Shown: in pieces, positions 1-8,795 of the stretch | Position numbering within the stretch: the first letter of the stretch is position 1 | How the letters are laid out: each line of letters starts with the position of its first letter | Source: Nocardioides sp. LHD-245 | GTDB lineage: Bacteria; Actinomycetota; Actinomycetes; Propionibacteriales; Nocardioidaceae | Direction of reading: 5' to 3' | Assembly (NCBI RefSeq): GCF_030929495.1 | Contig: NZ_JAVFWN010000002.1 | Location: 186,001 to 250,000 of the forward strand | DNA length: 64,000 bases | Made by a program: the position numbers and the translations under genes | Notes under the pieces: generated by a model | What the model saw: only the letters and a program-made list of their open reading frames with translations | Database searches by the model: none | What the model was told of the DNA's origin: nothing

Positions 1-943
1 CGCACTCGAGGAGGCGGGATCCGGGGATCCGCGACTGCAGCTTGCGGGAGTGGCCGATCGAGGTCAGCCGGTCGGCGGTGCCGCAGATGACCGACGTCGG
101 CACCCGGCCGAGGACCTCCACGAAGTCGAACTTGTCGAGGCCGGCGAAGTGCGGGAAGAAGTCGGCGAGCACCTCGAAGGGCGTCGCCGCCAGCATCTGG
201 TCGACGAACTCGACGTACCCGCGGGGCACGTCGCCGCCGAACGCGAACCGGTCGGTGGCGACGGTGGCCACCGAGCCGCCCGCCCGGCGCACCGAGTCGA
301 CCGCGCGGTGGCCGAGGTGCAGCGTGCGGACGACGCCCCGGGCGACCGGGCCGGCGAGGCGGGCGGGCACCATCGGAAGCAGGATCCGGGTCGGGTCGAG
401 GCCGCCGGCGGTCGTGGAGATCAGCCCGATCCCGACGACCCGAGAGCCGATCAGCTCGGGGTACTGCTCGGCGAAAGCGACGATCGACATCCCGCCCATC
501 GAGTGGCCGACGAGCACCACGGGACCGTCGGGCGCGACCGCCTCGATCACCCGGTGCAGGTCGCGGCCGAGCTGCTCGATGGTGGAGTGGGCGCGGTCGG
601 AGTCGCCGGAGCGACCGTGGGAGCGCTGGTCGTAGTAGACCGCGCGGACCAGGCCGCGGTACGCCGCTCGCTGGAAGTGCCAGCAGTCGAGGTTCAGGCA
701 GAAACCGTGGACGAAGACGACGGTGACGGCCGACCCGGCCTCGTCGACCTCGACGTGCAGCGGCAGGCCGTCGTCGGCCACCACGGTCACCGGCGCGGAG
801 CGCAGCGTGCCGAAGGGGATCTCCTCGCCCGCGCGGCGGCTGATCGCCCGCTGCTGGCGGCGGATCCCGGCGGCCGCCGTACCGGCTGCGGCGACGCCGA
901 GCGCACCCGCGATCGACCCGACGATCCGGCCCCGGCGGCTCAC
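1..943 (-). CDS. alpha/beta hydrolase, 3' end cut by window edge
   Basis: Serine hydrolase of the alpha/beta fold with unknown substrate. About 314 codons are visible before the frame runs off the left edge. After a short hydrophobic Ala/Gly-rich N-terminus (possible signal or membrane anchor) comes an oxyanion-type stretch VVFVHGFCLN, then YYDQRSHGRS, then the nucleophile elbow VGHSMGG with Ser at about residue 148. A later strand, SVICGTADRLTS, is where the acid residue usually sits; the catalytic His would lie beyond the edge. The GTG start overlaps the alr stop (GTGA), so it is translationally coupled to alr. The same order, alr followed by an alpha/beta hydrolase, is common in actinobacteria, where tsaE and tsaB often follow. 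Confidence 0.85.
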   Translation of the reverse strand, partial: MSRRGRIVGSIAGALGVAAAGTAAAGIRRQQRAISRRAGEEIPFGTLRSAPVTVVADDGLPLHVEVDEAGSAVTVVFVHGFCLNLDCWHFQRAAYRGLVRAVYYDQRSHGRSGDSDRAHSTIEQLGRDLHRVIEAVAPDGPVVLVGHSMGGMSIVAFAEQYPELIGSRVVGIGLISTTAGGLDPTRILLPMVPARLAGPVARGVVRTLHLGHRAVDSVRRAGGSVATVATDRFAFGGDVPRGYVEFVDQMLAATPFEVLADFFPHFAGLDKFDFVEVLGRVPTSVICGTADRLTSIGHSRKLQSRIPGSRLLEC

Positions 944-2118
944 GCGCCGTCCTGCTCGTCGAGCTCGTGGAGGTAGGTGCGCGTCATCCGGCCGCCGATC
1001 CGGGTCACGATCTCGTAGTTGATGGTGCCCGCCGCCTCCGCCCAGTCCTGGGCGGTCGGGCCGCCGGCTCCCGGCGGGCCGAGGACGACCACGTCGCTGC
1101 CGACCTCTGGCCGGTCGCCGCCGAGGTCGACGACGAACTGGTCCATGCAGATCGTGCCGCGGACCGGCCGGAGCTTGCCACCGACGCCGACGGTGGCCTG
1201 GTGAGCGGCGCCCGGGGACGAGGCATGCCGGGGGATGCCCTCGCCGTAGCCCACGGGGACCAGGCCCACGGTCGTGGCCTGCTCGGCGACCCAGCGGTGG
1301 CCGTAGGAGACGGCGTCGCCGGGCGCGAGATCCTTGACCAGGGTCAGTGGCGCGTGGACGGTCATCGCCGGCATCAGTCCGATGTCGGTCGCCTGGCCGG
1401 GCGCGGGGTCGAGACCGTAGAGCGCGATGCCGCAGCGGACCGCGTCGAAACGGGCGCTGGGGCGCAGGAGCGCGGTCGCGGAGTTGGCGAAGTGCCGCAG
1501 CTCGGGCCGCAGGCCGTGCGCGTGGGCGAGCGCGAGGGCCTCGCGGAAGGCCTGCTCCTGACGGTCGTTGGCGGGGTGCTCCGGCTCGTCGGCGCAGGCG
1601 GGGTGGGTCCAGATCCCCGTGATCCGCCAGGTGCCCGCCGCCTCGCCCTCGGCGGCGCGGGCGAACAGCGCCGCCCACTCACCGCGGCCGGCGCCGGCGC
1701 GGGACATGCCGGTGTCGAGCTTGAGCTGGACCCGCGCCGGGTGCGTGCGACCGCCGAAGGCCGCGGCCATGACGTCGAGCTGCCCGACGCTGTGGGCGCT
1801 GACGTCGATACCGCCGGCGGCCGCCGCGGCGTAGTCGGCCTCGGGCCCGCCGATCCAACACAGCAGCGGTCCCTCGATCCCGCCGGCCCGGAGCGCGAGC
1901 GCCTCCTCGACGGTGGCCGTGCCGATCCAGTCCGCCCCTCCCTGCCGCGCGGCCCGCGCGCTCGCGAGCGCGCCGTGGCCGTAGCCGTCGGCCTTGACGA
2001 CCGCGACCACCGGGACGCCGGCGGTCGCGCGCAGCAGCCGCGCGTTGGCCCGGATGGCCGCCAGGTCGACGACGATCCGGCCGGGGCCGAGAGGCGGGCG
2101 GGACATGCTCGTGGCCAT
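940..2118 (-). CDS. alr: alanine racemase
   Basis: PLP-dependent enzyme that interconverts L- and D-alanine for peptidoglycan, in the cytoplasm. The 392-residue length is typical. The PLP-binding lysine is in VVKADGYGHG (Lys42). The second-subunit catalytic Tyr region reads GDAVSYGHRW, and the C-terminal beta domain contains the usual ICMDQFVVDLG. The ATG at 2118 lies 15 nt after the nnr stop; an in-frame ATG four codons later (MSRPPL) is an alternative start, since neither has a strong ribosome site. It is the fourth gene of the co-directed series glmS-acpS-nnr-alr-hydrolase, linking amino-sugar and D-amino-acid supply for the cell wall. Confidence 0.97.
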   Translation of the reverse strand: MATSMSRPPLGPGRIVVDLAAIRANARLLRATAGVPVVAVVKADGYGHGALASARAARQGGADWIGTATVEEALALRAGGIEGPLLCWIGGPEADYAAAAAGGIDVSAHSVGQLDVMAAAFGGRTHPARVQLKLDTGMSRAGAGRGEWAALFARAAEGEAAGTWRITGIWTHPACADEPEHPANDRQEQAFREALALAHAHGLRPELRHFANSATALLRPSARFDAVRCGIALYGLDPAPGQATDIGLMPAMTVHAPLTLVKDLAPGDAVSYGHRWVAEQATTVGLVPVGYGEGIPRHASSPGAAHQATVGVGGKLRPVRGTICMDQFVVDLGGDRPEVGSDVVVLGPPGAGGPTAQDWAEAAGTINYEIVTRIGGRMTRTYLHELDEQDGA

Positions 2119-2133
2119 GGTCCCATCGTCCCA

Positions 2134-3513
2134 TCAGGGGGTGGTGAGGCGTGCGAGCAGGGCCGGAAGAGCTGCCGCGACGTCGCCGGCGACGATCGGT
2201 CCGCGCCGGGCCGCGAGGGTGGCGGCGGCGCCGTGCAGCCAGGATCCGACCGACGCCGCGTCGTACGGCGTGAGGCCGGTGGCGAGCAGCGCGCCGATGA
2301 GGCCGCCGAGGACGTCGCCCGCGCCGGCGGTGGCCAGCCAGGGGGTGCCCGTCGTGGTGACGCGGGCCGCGCCGTCGGGCCGGGCGACGACAGTGCGGCG
2401 CCCCTTGAGGAGCACCACTGCGTCGTAGGTGCGGGCGGCGCGGCGGGCGTGCTCCAGGCAGTCGGCCTCGATCTCGGCGCGGTCCACGTCGAGCATCCGC
2501 GCCAGCTCGCCGGCGTGGGGCGTGAGGACCGCCGGGCGTCCGCGGGCCAGGCCGGCGAAGGCCAGGGCGTCCGCGTCGATGACCAGCGGGACCCCGTCGG
2601 CGACCGAGCGGCGCACGGCGTCCTCGGCGCCCGCGTCGCTCCCGGAGCCGACGACCCATGCCTGGACGCGGCCGGGGCCGACCACCTCGGGGTGCGCCGC
2701 CCGGACCAGGTCGAGAGCGGCCGGGTCGCCGTCGTAGCGGACCATGCCGGCCAGTCCGCAGGCCGCGCCGGCCACGCTGAGCAGCGCGGCGCCGGGGTAG
2801 GTCGCCGAGCCGGCGCGGACGCCCACCACGCCGCGGGTGTACTTGTGGGCGTCGGCCGCCGGGCGCGGGAGCAGCGCGGCGACGTCGGCGGCCTGGAGGG
2901 CCTCGACCGGTGCCGCGGGGAGGTCGAGGCCGATGTCGACGAGGTGCACGGCGCCGCACGCCTGGGCCGCGGGGTCGACGAGGTGGCAGGTCTTGTGGGT
3001 GCCGAAGGTGACCGTGAGGTCGGCGGTGACGTGCGGCCCCTCGACCCGTCCGGTGTCGACGTCGACGCCCGACGGGGTGTCGACCGCCACCACGGGGATC
3101 CCCGCCACCAGCTCGAGCGCCCTCGTCGCCTCGGGGCGCAGGCCGGGGCGCCCGCCGATGCCGACGATCCCGTCCACCACCACGTCGAAGGCGGCCCGAC
3201 CCGGCGTGCCGACCCGGCCGCCCGCGGCCCGGAGCGCGGCGAGGCCGCCCTCGTGGGCGGTGGCGGACAGCAGCCACGCCTCGACCTGCGCGCCGCGGCG
3301 GGCGAGCAGCGCGCCGGCGTACAGCGCGTCACCGCCGTTGTCGCCCGATCCGACGAGCAGCAGCACCCGGCGTCCGTACGCCGAGCCGAGGAGGTCGAGG
3401 ACGGCGTACCCCAGCCCCGCCGCGGCGCGCTGCATCAACGCGCCCTCGGGCAGCCGCGCGAGGAGGTCGGCCTCGGCGGCGCGGACCTGCTCGACGGTGT
3501 GGGCCCGCAGCAT
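2134..3513 (-). CDS. nnr: bifunctional NAD(P)HX epimerase / ADP-dependent NAD(P)HX dehydratase
   Basis: Repairs hydrated NADH and NADPH: the N-terminal YjeF_N domain epimerises R- and S-NAD(P)HX and the C-terminal ribokinase-like domain dehydrates the S form with ADP. The protein has 459 residues. The N-terminal half carries GSGDNGGDALYAG, the expected nucleotide loop, and the C-terminal half carries TAGAGDVLGG, the phosphate-binding and catalytic Asp motif. The start ATG at 3513 overlaps the acpS stop as ATGA, which fixes the start ([10 protein letters not shown]). An open frame extends upstream but would run through acpS. Fusion of both activities in one chain is normal for bacteria. Confidence 0.95.
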   Translation of the reverse strand: MLRAHTVEQVRAAEADLLARLPEGALMQRAAAGLGYAVLDLLGSAYGRRVLLLVGSGDNGGDALYAGALLARRGAQVEAWLLSATAHEGGLAALRAAGGRVGTPGRAAFDVVVDGIVGIGGRPGLRPEATRALELVAGIPVVAVDTPSGVDVDTGRVEGPHVTADLTVTFGTHKTCHLVDPAAQACGAVHLVDIGLDLPAAPVEALQAADVAALLPRPAADAHKYTRGVVGVRAGSATYPGAALLSVAGAACGLAGMVRYDGDPAALDLVRAAHPEVVGPGRVQAWVVGSGSDAGAEDAVRRSVADGVPLVIDADALAFAGLARGRPAVLTPHAGELARMLDVDRAEIEADCLEHARRAARTYDAVVLLKGRRTVVARPDGAARVTTTGTPWLATAGAGDVLGGLIGALLATGLTPYDAASVGSWLHGAAATLAARRGPIVAGDVAAALPALLARLTTP

Positions 3514-3866
3514 CAGGACTCCAGCACGACCACGGCGGAGGCGATGCCGCCGTCGTGGGTCAGTGACAGGTGCACCGACGTCACCCCGAGCGCGTCCGCC
3601 TCGGCGAGCACCGTCCCGCGCAGCACGAACCGCGGACGGCCGGAGTCCTCGGAGACCACCTCGGCGTCGTGCCAGGACATCCCGCGAGGGGCGCCCAGCG
3701 CCTTGGCGAGCGCCTCCTTGGCGGCGAATCTGGCCGCCATCGACCGGATGTGCAGGTCGCGCTCGGCCTCGGTGAACAGCTTGGTCACCAGCGCCGGGGT
3801 GCGCCGGCAGGACTCCTCGAAGCGGGCGATCTCGCACACGTCGATGCCGACGCCGATCACGGGCAC
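3513..3866 (-). CDS. acpS: holo-[acyl-carrier-protein] synthase
   Basis: Transfers 4'-phosphopantetheine from CoA to a carrier-protein serine. The protein has 117 residues, normal for AcpS. The N-terminal [15 protein letters not shown] holds the Mg-binding Asp, and [12 protein letters not shown] is the second family signature with the metal-binding Glu and the Lys. I chose the GTG at 3866, 4 nt after the glmS stop, because GGTGGAG lies 7 nt upstream; the GTG at 3860 is a close alternative. The gene ends in an ATGA overlap with nnr. Whether it also primes the carrier domain of the homopolymer synthetase at 20.6-24.5 kb cannot be judged here; such domains are usually served by Sfp-type transferases. 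Confidence 0.95.
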   Translation of the reverse strand: MPVIGVGIDVCEIARFEESCRRTPALVTKLFTEAERDLHIRSMAARFAAKEALAKALGAPRGMSWHDAEVVSEDSGRPRFVLRGTVLAEADALGVTSVHLSLTHDGGIASAVVVLES

Positions 3867-3870
3867 CGCG

Positions 3871-5715
3871 TCACTCCACCGTGACGGACTTGGCGAGGTT
3901 GCGCGGCTGGTCGACGTCGTGGCCCAGCACCGTGGCCAGCTCGCACGCGAACAGCTGGAGCGGGACGATCGCGACGAGCGGCTGGAGCAGGACGGGCACC
4001 TTCGGCAGCCGCAGCAGCACGTCGGCGTACGGCTCGATCGCGGTGTCGCCGTCCTCGGCCAGGCAGATGGTGCGGGCGCCGCGGGCACGGACCTCCTGGA
4101 TGCCGCTGAGCATCTTGCCGTGCAGCTGGTCCCGGCCCTGAGGGGGCACGACGCACAGGACCGGGAGGCCGTCCTCCACGAGCGCGATCGGGCCGTGCTT
4201 GAGCTCGCCGGCGGCGAAGCCCTCGGCGTGGAGGTAGGCCAGCTCCTTGAGCTTGAGCGCGCCCTCCAGGGCGACCGGGTAGCCGGCGTGGCGGCCGAGG
4301 AAGAGCACCGACCGGGTCGAGGCGTGGTCGGCGGCCAAGGCGTAGACCTGCTCGGCGCCGGCGAGGACGGTGTCGATGTGGTCGGGCATCGCCTCGAGGT
4401 GGCGCATGATCTCGTCGATCTCGTCGCCGAAGCGGGTGCCCTTGACCTGCGCGATGTAGAGCGCGAGCAGGTAGCAGGCGACCAGCTGGGTCAGGAAGCC
4501 CTTGGTGGAGGCGACGCCGATCTCGGGGCCGGCGTGGGTGTAGATCACCGCGTCGGACTCGCGCGGGATGGAGGAGCCGTTGGTGTTGCAGATCGCGAGC
4601 ACCTTCGCGCGCTGAGCGCGCGCGTGCCGGATCGCCTGGAGCGTGTCGGCGGTCTCGCCCGACTGACTGATCGCGACGATCAGCGTGGTCGCGTCGATGA
4701 TCGGGTCGCGGTAGCGGAACTCGGAGGCGAGCTCGACCTCGACCGGGGTGCGCGTCCAGTGCTCGATGGCGTACTTCGCGACCATGCCGGCGTAGAACGA
4801 CGTCCCGCACGCGATGATGATGATCTTGTCGACGTCGCGCAGCTCCTCGTCGGCCAGGCGCATCTCGTCGAGCTGCAGCTGCCCCGACGGCGTACGACGC
4901 CCGATCAGCGAGTCGGCCACCGCCCGCGGCTGCTCGAAGATCTCCTTGCGCATGAACCAGTCGTGGCCGTCCTTCTCCGCCGACGACAGGTCCCAGTCGA
5001 CGTGGAAGCGCCGCGCCTCGACCGGACGGCCCCGGAAGTCGGTGACCTCGACCGTGTCGCGGGTCATCACGACGATCTGGTCCTGGCCCAGCTCGAGCGC
5101 CTCACGGGTGTGCTCGATGAAGGCGGCGACGTCGGAGCCGAGGAAGTTCTCGCCCTCCCCCAGCCCGACGACGAGCGGTGAGTTGCGGCGGGCGGCGACG
5201 ACCTTGCCCGGCTCCTCGGCATCGATCGCGACCAGGGTGAACGCACCGTCGAGCTGCTGGCACACCCGCTGCATCGCGGTGGTCAGGTCGACGCCGGACT
5301 GCACCTGCAGCTCGACGAGGTGGGCGACGATCTCGGTGTCGGTGTCGGACAGCAGCTCGTGGTCGTCGGCCTCCACCCGCGCCCGCAGGTCGAGGAAGTT
5401 CTCGATGATGCCGTTGTGCACCAGCGCGATGCGGCCGGAGGCACCGGTGTGGGGGTGGGCGTTGCTGTCGTTGGGCGGGCCGTGGGTCGCCCAGCGGGTG
5501 TGCCCGATGCCGATCTCCGCGGTCGGGATCGGCGACTCGCCCAGCACCTTCTCGAGGTTGGCGAGCTTGCCGGCCCGCTTCTCCACGGTCAGCGCGCCGT
5601 CGTGGACGACCGCGATGCCCGCGGAGTCGTAGCCGCGGTACTCCAGCCGTCGCAGACCGTCGATGACGGCGTCCTCGGCCGACCGTGGCCCGACGTACCC
5701 GACGATCCCGCACAT
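3871..5715 (-). CDS. glmS: glutamine--fructose-6-phosphate aminotransferase (isomerizing)
   Basis: First step of UDP-GlcNAc synthesis: fructose-6-phosphate and glutamine give glucosamine-6-phosphate. The chain of 614 residues has the class II glutaminase domain starting MCGIVGYVG, so Cys2 becomes the N-terminal nucleophile after Met removal. HTRWATHG follows, then two SIS domains with CGTSFYAG and SQSGETADT, and the C-terminal NLAKSVTVE that supplies the sugar-binding lysine. The start is set by the required MCGI N-terminus. A -10-like TAGACT sits 8 nt before the ATG. glmM, which acts next in the pathway, is in the same window at 13.0-14.4 kb. Confidence 0.98.
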   Translation of the reverse strand: MCGIVGYVGPRSAEDAVIDGLRRLEYRGYDSAGIAVVHDGALTVEKRAGKLANLEKVLGESPIPTAEIGIGHTRWATHGPPNDSNAHPHTGASGRIALVHNGIIENFLDLRARVEADDHELLSDTDTEIVAHLVELQVQSGVDLTTAMQRVCQQLDGAFTLVAIDAEEPGKVVAARRNSPLVVGLGEGENFLGSDVAAFIEHTREALELGQDQIVVMTRDTVEVTDFRGRPVEARRFHVDWDLSSAEKDGHDWFMRKEIFEQPRAVADSLIGRRTPSGQLQLDEMRLADEELRDVDKIIIIACGTSFYAGMVAKYAIEHWTRTPVEVELASEFRYRDPIIDATTLIVAISQSGETADTLQAIRHARAQRAKVLAICNTNGSSIPRESDAVIYTHAGPEIGVASTKGFLTQLVACYLLALYIAQVKGTRFGDEIDEIMRHLEAMPDHIDTVLAGAEQVYALAADHASTRSVLFLGRHAGYPVALEGALKLKELAYLHAEGFAAGELKHGPIALVEDGLPVLCVVPPQGRDQLHGKMLSGIQEVRARGARTICLAEDGDTAIEPYADVLLRLPKVPVLLQPLVAIVPLQLFACELATVLGHDVDQPRNLAKSVTVE

Positions 5716-5723
5716 GATCCGCC

Positions 5724-5729
5724 AGTCTA
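5724..5729 (-). promoter_or_regulatory. -10 box of glmS, near-leaderless
   Basis: On the minus strand TAGACT lies 8 nt before the glmS ATG. The match to TANNNT and the spacing suggest a very short or absent 5' leader. No convincing -35 box is visible. Confidence 0.45.
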
Positions 5730-5810
5730 GGCGCCGTCGCCCGGAGCCATGTCGTCCGGATCGGGGACGCGCCGCGAGCACCCCCGGGACCGGCTGGAAC
5801 AATCGGCGCC

Positions 5811-6806
5811 ATGACGACGGGCACCCCGGCGGACACCCACCTCGGCGAGGACTCGTCGCGGGAGGCATCGCCGTACGTCGAGCTGGACCGCGCGACCTGG
5901 GCCAACCTGGCCCACGAGTGGCAGCAGCAGGGCAGCCCGCTGACCAGCGACGAGGTGTTCCGCCTGCGCGGCATCGGCGACTCCCTCGACCTCGACGAGA
6001 TCCGCGACGTCTACCTGCCGCTGTCCCGGCTGCTGTCGCTGCGGGTCAACGCCGCGACCCGGCTGCACCACGAGCAGGAGCAGTTCCTGCACCGCCGCAC
6101 TCCCCCGCGCACGCCCTTCGTGATCGGCCTCGCCGGCTCGGTGGCGGTCGGGAAGTCGACCGCCGCCCGCGTGCTCCAGCAGATGCTGGCCCGCTGGCCC
6201 GAGCACCCCAACGTCGCGCTGGTGACGACCGACGGCTTCCTCTACCCCAACGCCGAGCTCGAGGAGCGCGGCCTCCTCGACCGCAAGGGCTTCCCCGAGT
6301 CCTACGACCGCCGCGCGCTGCTGAAGTTCGTCATCGACATCAAGTCCGGCATCGACGAGGTCGAGGCCCCGGTCTACTCCCACCTCGTCTACGACGTCGT
6401 CCCCGACGAGAAGGTCGTCGTCAAGCGGCCCGACATCGTGATCGTCGAGGGTCTCAACGTCCTCCAGCCCGCGCGGGTGCGCGAGGACGGCCGCACCGGC
6501 CTGGGCCTGTCGGACTTCTTCGACTTCTCCATCTTCGTCGACGCCAACACCAACCACATCCGGGAGTGGTACGTCGACCGCTTCCTCCGGCTGCGCGAGA
6601 CCGCCTTCCGCGATCCCAACTCCTACTTCGCGAAGTACGCCGCCCTCAGCCACGACTCCGCGGTCGACGAGGCGCGCCGGATCTGGGACGCCATCAACGG
6701 CCCCAACCTCACCCAGAACGTGCTGCCCACCCGTTCGCGCGCCACCCTGGTGCTGCGTAAGGCCGCCAACCACGCGGTGAAGTACGTCCGGCTCCGCAAG
6801 ATCTGA
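5811..6806 (+). CDS. coaA: type I pantothenate kinase
   Basis: Phosphorylates pantothenate with ATP, the committed step of CoA synthesis. The 331 residues are near the family norm. The P-loop [12 protein letters not shown] spans about residues 107-118. It is followed by [16 protein letters not shown] and KGFPESYD, both standard in bacterial CoaA, and by [12 protein letters not shown] and YFAKYAALS near the C-terminus. The ATG at 5811 has no clear ribosome site; AACAAT 7 nt upstream may be a -10 box of a leaderless transcript. It diverges from glmS across 95 nt and is followed by the palindromic element at 6829. Confidence 0.97.
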   Translation: MTTGTPADTHLGEDSSREASPYVELDRATWANLAHEWQQQGSPLTSDEVFRLRGIGDSLDLDEIRDVYLPLSRLLSLRVNAATRLHHEQEQFLHRRTPPRTPFVIGLAGSVAVGKSTAARVLQQMLARWPEHPNVALVTTDGFLYPNAELEERGLLDRKGFPESYDRRALLKFVIDIKSGIDEVEAPVYSHLVYDVVPDEKVVVKRPDIVIVEGLNVLQPARVREDGRTGLGLSDFFDFSIFVDANTNHIREWYVDRFLRLRETAFRDPNSYFAKYAALSHDSAVDEARRIWDAINGPNLTQNVLPTRSRATLVLRKAANHAVKYVRLRKI

Positions 6807-6828
6807 GGGGCCCGCGGGCGCCTCGACG

Positions 6829-7036
6829 CTTGTAACTAAGGGTTACAGCACGAATTCGGGTGCCATAGCGCCCGGGTAGTAGCAACAGCACCCGGGTAGT
6901 CGCGCGTCGTGAGCTCTGGGTGCTCCTCCACCGCTCATGAGCGCTGAACCGCTGGCCGCGCTCATCTACCTCGGTGTTGTGACATCTACCTGGGCGCTGT
7001 TGCACCTGTTTTCGTGCTGTAACCCTTAGTTACAAG
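6829..7036. repeat. 208-bp palindromic element with perfect 26-bp terminal inverted repeats
   Basis: The outer arms 6829-6854 and 7011-7036 are exact reverse complements over 26 bp. Each arm contains a 17-bp palindrome TGTAACTAAGGGTTACA (6831-6847; reverse 7018-7034). Inside, each half has two copies of a 20-bp period unit: GCGCCCGGGTAGT/GCACCCGGGTAGT at 6868-6900, and ATCTACC-containing inverted counterparts at 6963-6999. The whole can therefore fold as one long imperfect hairpin. It fills the gap between convergent coaA and the ABC permease. No coding frame is credible and no target-site duplication is obvious. It may be a non-autonomous mobile palindrome or a strong bidirectional terminator. 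Confidence 0.8.
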
Positions 7037-7049
7037 TGCTCGCGCGCTC

Positions 7050-7841
7050 TCACCCCACGTCGCGGCGCAGCGTCGTCAGCCGCCCGATCACGGCGAACAC
7101 CGCCGCGTACCCGACCAGGACCAGCACCGCCGCCCACCGCGGCAGCAGGTCGACGGTCCCGGCGCTGCCGAGGAAGGACGCGCCGATGAGCGAGTCGGCC
7201 GCGCCGCCGGGCAGGTACGAGGCCACCCCGGCGAGGGCGTCGACCTGGCTGAGGACGACCCGGGCGATGGGCTCGACGAACTGGGTGAACGCGAGGATGA
7301 CGACGATGGCGGCGACCTGGTTGGACAGGATGCTGCCGAAGGCGACGCCGATGACCGCCCACAGCGCGACGACCACCACGCCGAGCGCCAAGCCGGCGAG
7401 CACGTCGCCGTCGCCGAGGTAGGAGCCGTCGCCCCGGATCGCCAGCAGTGGCGCACCCCCGGCGACGGTCGCCGCGACGCCGACGACGCCCGCGGCCAGC
7501 CCGATGGGCACCACGGACAGCAGCTTGGCCAGCAGGAACCGGGTGCGGTCCGGCTCCACCAGCAGGCTCTGCGTGATCGTCTTGTGCCGGAACTCCGTGG
7601 TCATGGCGAGGCTGCCGATCACCAGCGGGAAGACGTAACCCACCCCGTTGACCAGCGAGTACGTCGCCCGGGCGGCGTCCTCCCCGACCAGGGGCGCCTC
7701 GGAGCCCTCCGGCACGAAGACGAAGGTCGCCGAGACGGCCGCCGACACGAAGCCCAGGTAGGCGACCATGACGAGGAGCAGCAGCCACCACATCCGGGTG
7801 CTGACGAGCTTGCGGTACTCCGCGAGCAGCGCGGCCCTCAT
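7050..7841 (-). CDS. ABC transporter permease (ABC-2 type)
   Basis: Membrane half of an ABC exporter, 263 residues. It begins MRAALLAEYRKLVSTRMWW, the usual cytoplasmic lead into the first helix of ABC-2 permeases. About six hydrophobic segments follow (roughly residues 18-38, 62-82, 102-130, 150-172, 178-198 and 235-255). MTTEFRHKTITQSLL between the second and third is the typical loop of lantibiotic- and antibiotic-efflux permeases. The ATG overlaps the stop of the ATPase gene upstream (ATGA), so the two make one transporter. The substrate is unknown. The stop lies 14 nt from the palindromic element. Confidence 0.88.
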   Translation of the reverse strand: MRAALLAEYRKLVSTRMWWLLLLVMVAYLGFVSAAVSATFVFVPEGSEAPLVGEDAARATYSLVNGVGYVFPLVIGSLAMTTEFRHKTITQSLLVEPDRTRFLLAKLLSVVPIGLAAGVVGVAATVAGGAPLLAIRGDGSYLGDGDVLAGLALGVVVVALWAVIGVAFGSILSNQVAAIVVILAFTQFVEPIARVVLSQVDALAGVASYLPGGAADSLIGASFLGSAGTVDLLPRWAAVLVLVGYAAVFAVIGRLTTLRRDVG

Positions 7842-8752
7842 CGGGCGGCCTCCGGATCGGTGCCGGTAGGTCGGGTGAGCTCGAAGAAGAGCGCCTCCAG
7901 GTCGACGTCGCGGCGGACCAGCTCGTGCAGCTCGATCCCGGCGGCGTGCGCCGCGGCGCCCACCTCGGCCGCGGTCGCGCCGTCGACGACCAGCCCGTCG
8001 CCGTCCCGGGCCGCGGCCCAGCCACGGTCCGTCGCGAGCGCGGTCACGGCGTCGGGCCGGGGCGCGACGACGTACGCCGCCGGCGTGGCCCGGGTGCGCA
8101 GCTCGGCCAGCGAGGAGGCGTGCCGCAGCCGGCCCTGCGCGATGATGACGACCTCGTCGACGCTGGCCTCGACCTCGCGGAGCAGGTGGCTGGAGACCAG
8201 CACGGTGCGCCCCTCGTCGGCGAACTGCCGCAGCAGGCGCCGGATCCAGACGATGCCCTCCGGGTCGAGGCCGTTGGTCGGCTCGTCGAGGACGATCACC
8301 GGCGGGTCCGCGAGCAGGGCGGTCGCCAGGCCCAGCCGCTGCCGCATGCCGAGCGAGTAGCGCCCCACCCGCTGCCCCGCCGCGTGCTCCAGCCCGACCG
8401 CCTCCAGCACCTGCCGGCACCGGCTCCGGGACACGCCGACCTGGGGCGCGAACACCTCGAGGTGCGCGAGCCCGGTGCGGCCCGGGTGGAAGCTCGACGC
8501 CTCCAGCGCGGCACCCACGACACGGCCGGGCTGCTGGTGCGCGGCGTACTCCCGCTCCCCCACCAGCGCGCGTCCCGCGCTGGGACGGGTCAGCCCCAGC
8601 AGCATCCGCAGCGTCGTGGTCTTGCCGGCCCCGTTGGGCCCGAGGAACCCGGTGACCGCACCGGGGCGGACGGTGAACGTCAGGTCGTCGACCGCCCGGA
8701 CCCCACCGAACTGCTTGGTGAGCCCGTCGATCGTCAGCGAGGGGGCTGTCAT
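7838..8752 (-). CDS. ABC transporter ATP-binding protein
   Basis: Nucleotide-binding subunit for the permease encoded just downstream. Walker A is GPNGAGKTT, the signature YSLGMRQRLG and Walker B VIVLDEP with the catalytic Glu. The protein has 304 residues; the C-terminal 80 residues after the ATPase core fit the accessory domain of drug-export ATPases. I chose the ATG at 8752 (MTAPSLTIDG) because AGGGTGAG stands 5 nt upstream. A GTG at 8785 would add 11 residues without a ribosome site. The gene follows the NatB-like permease with a 43-nt gap, so two ABC pairs form one cluster. Confidence 0.92.
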   Translation of the reverse strand: MTAPSLTIDGLTKQFGGVRAVDDLTFTVRPGAVTGFLGPNGAGKTTTLRMLLGLTRPSAGRALVGEREYAAHQQPGRVVGAALEASSFHPGRTGLAHLEVFAPQVGVSRSRCRQVLEAVGLEHAAGQRVGRYSLGMRQRLGLATALLADPPVIVLDEPTNGLDPEGIVWIRRLLRQFADEGRTVLVSSHLLREVEASVDEVVIIAQGRLRHASSLAELRTRATPAAYVVAPRPDAVTALATDRGWAAARDGDGLVVDGATAAEVGAAAHAAGIELHELVRRDVDLEALFFELTRPTGTDPEAAR

Positions 8753-8795
8753 GTCTCTCACCCTTTCAGAGAAGATGGCTGGCACGTCGCGCCGG

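Noticed and set aside
967..5181. Very long open frame on the plus strand opposite alr, nnr, acpS and glmS
   Set aside because: Its product is rich in Arg, Gly and Ala with no domain, and the opposite strand encodes four well-known enzymes. High GC leaves such antisense frames open.
6709..7005. Protein encoded within the palindromic element
   Set aside because: The open frame crosses the coaA end and both repeat arms and has no start signal.
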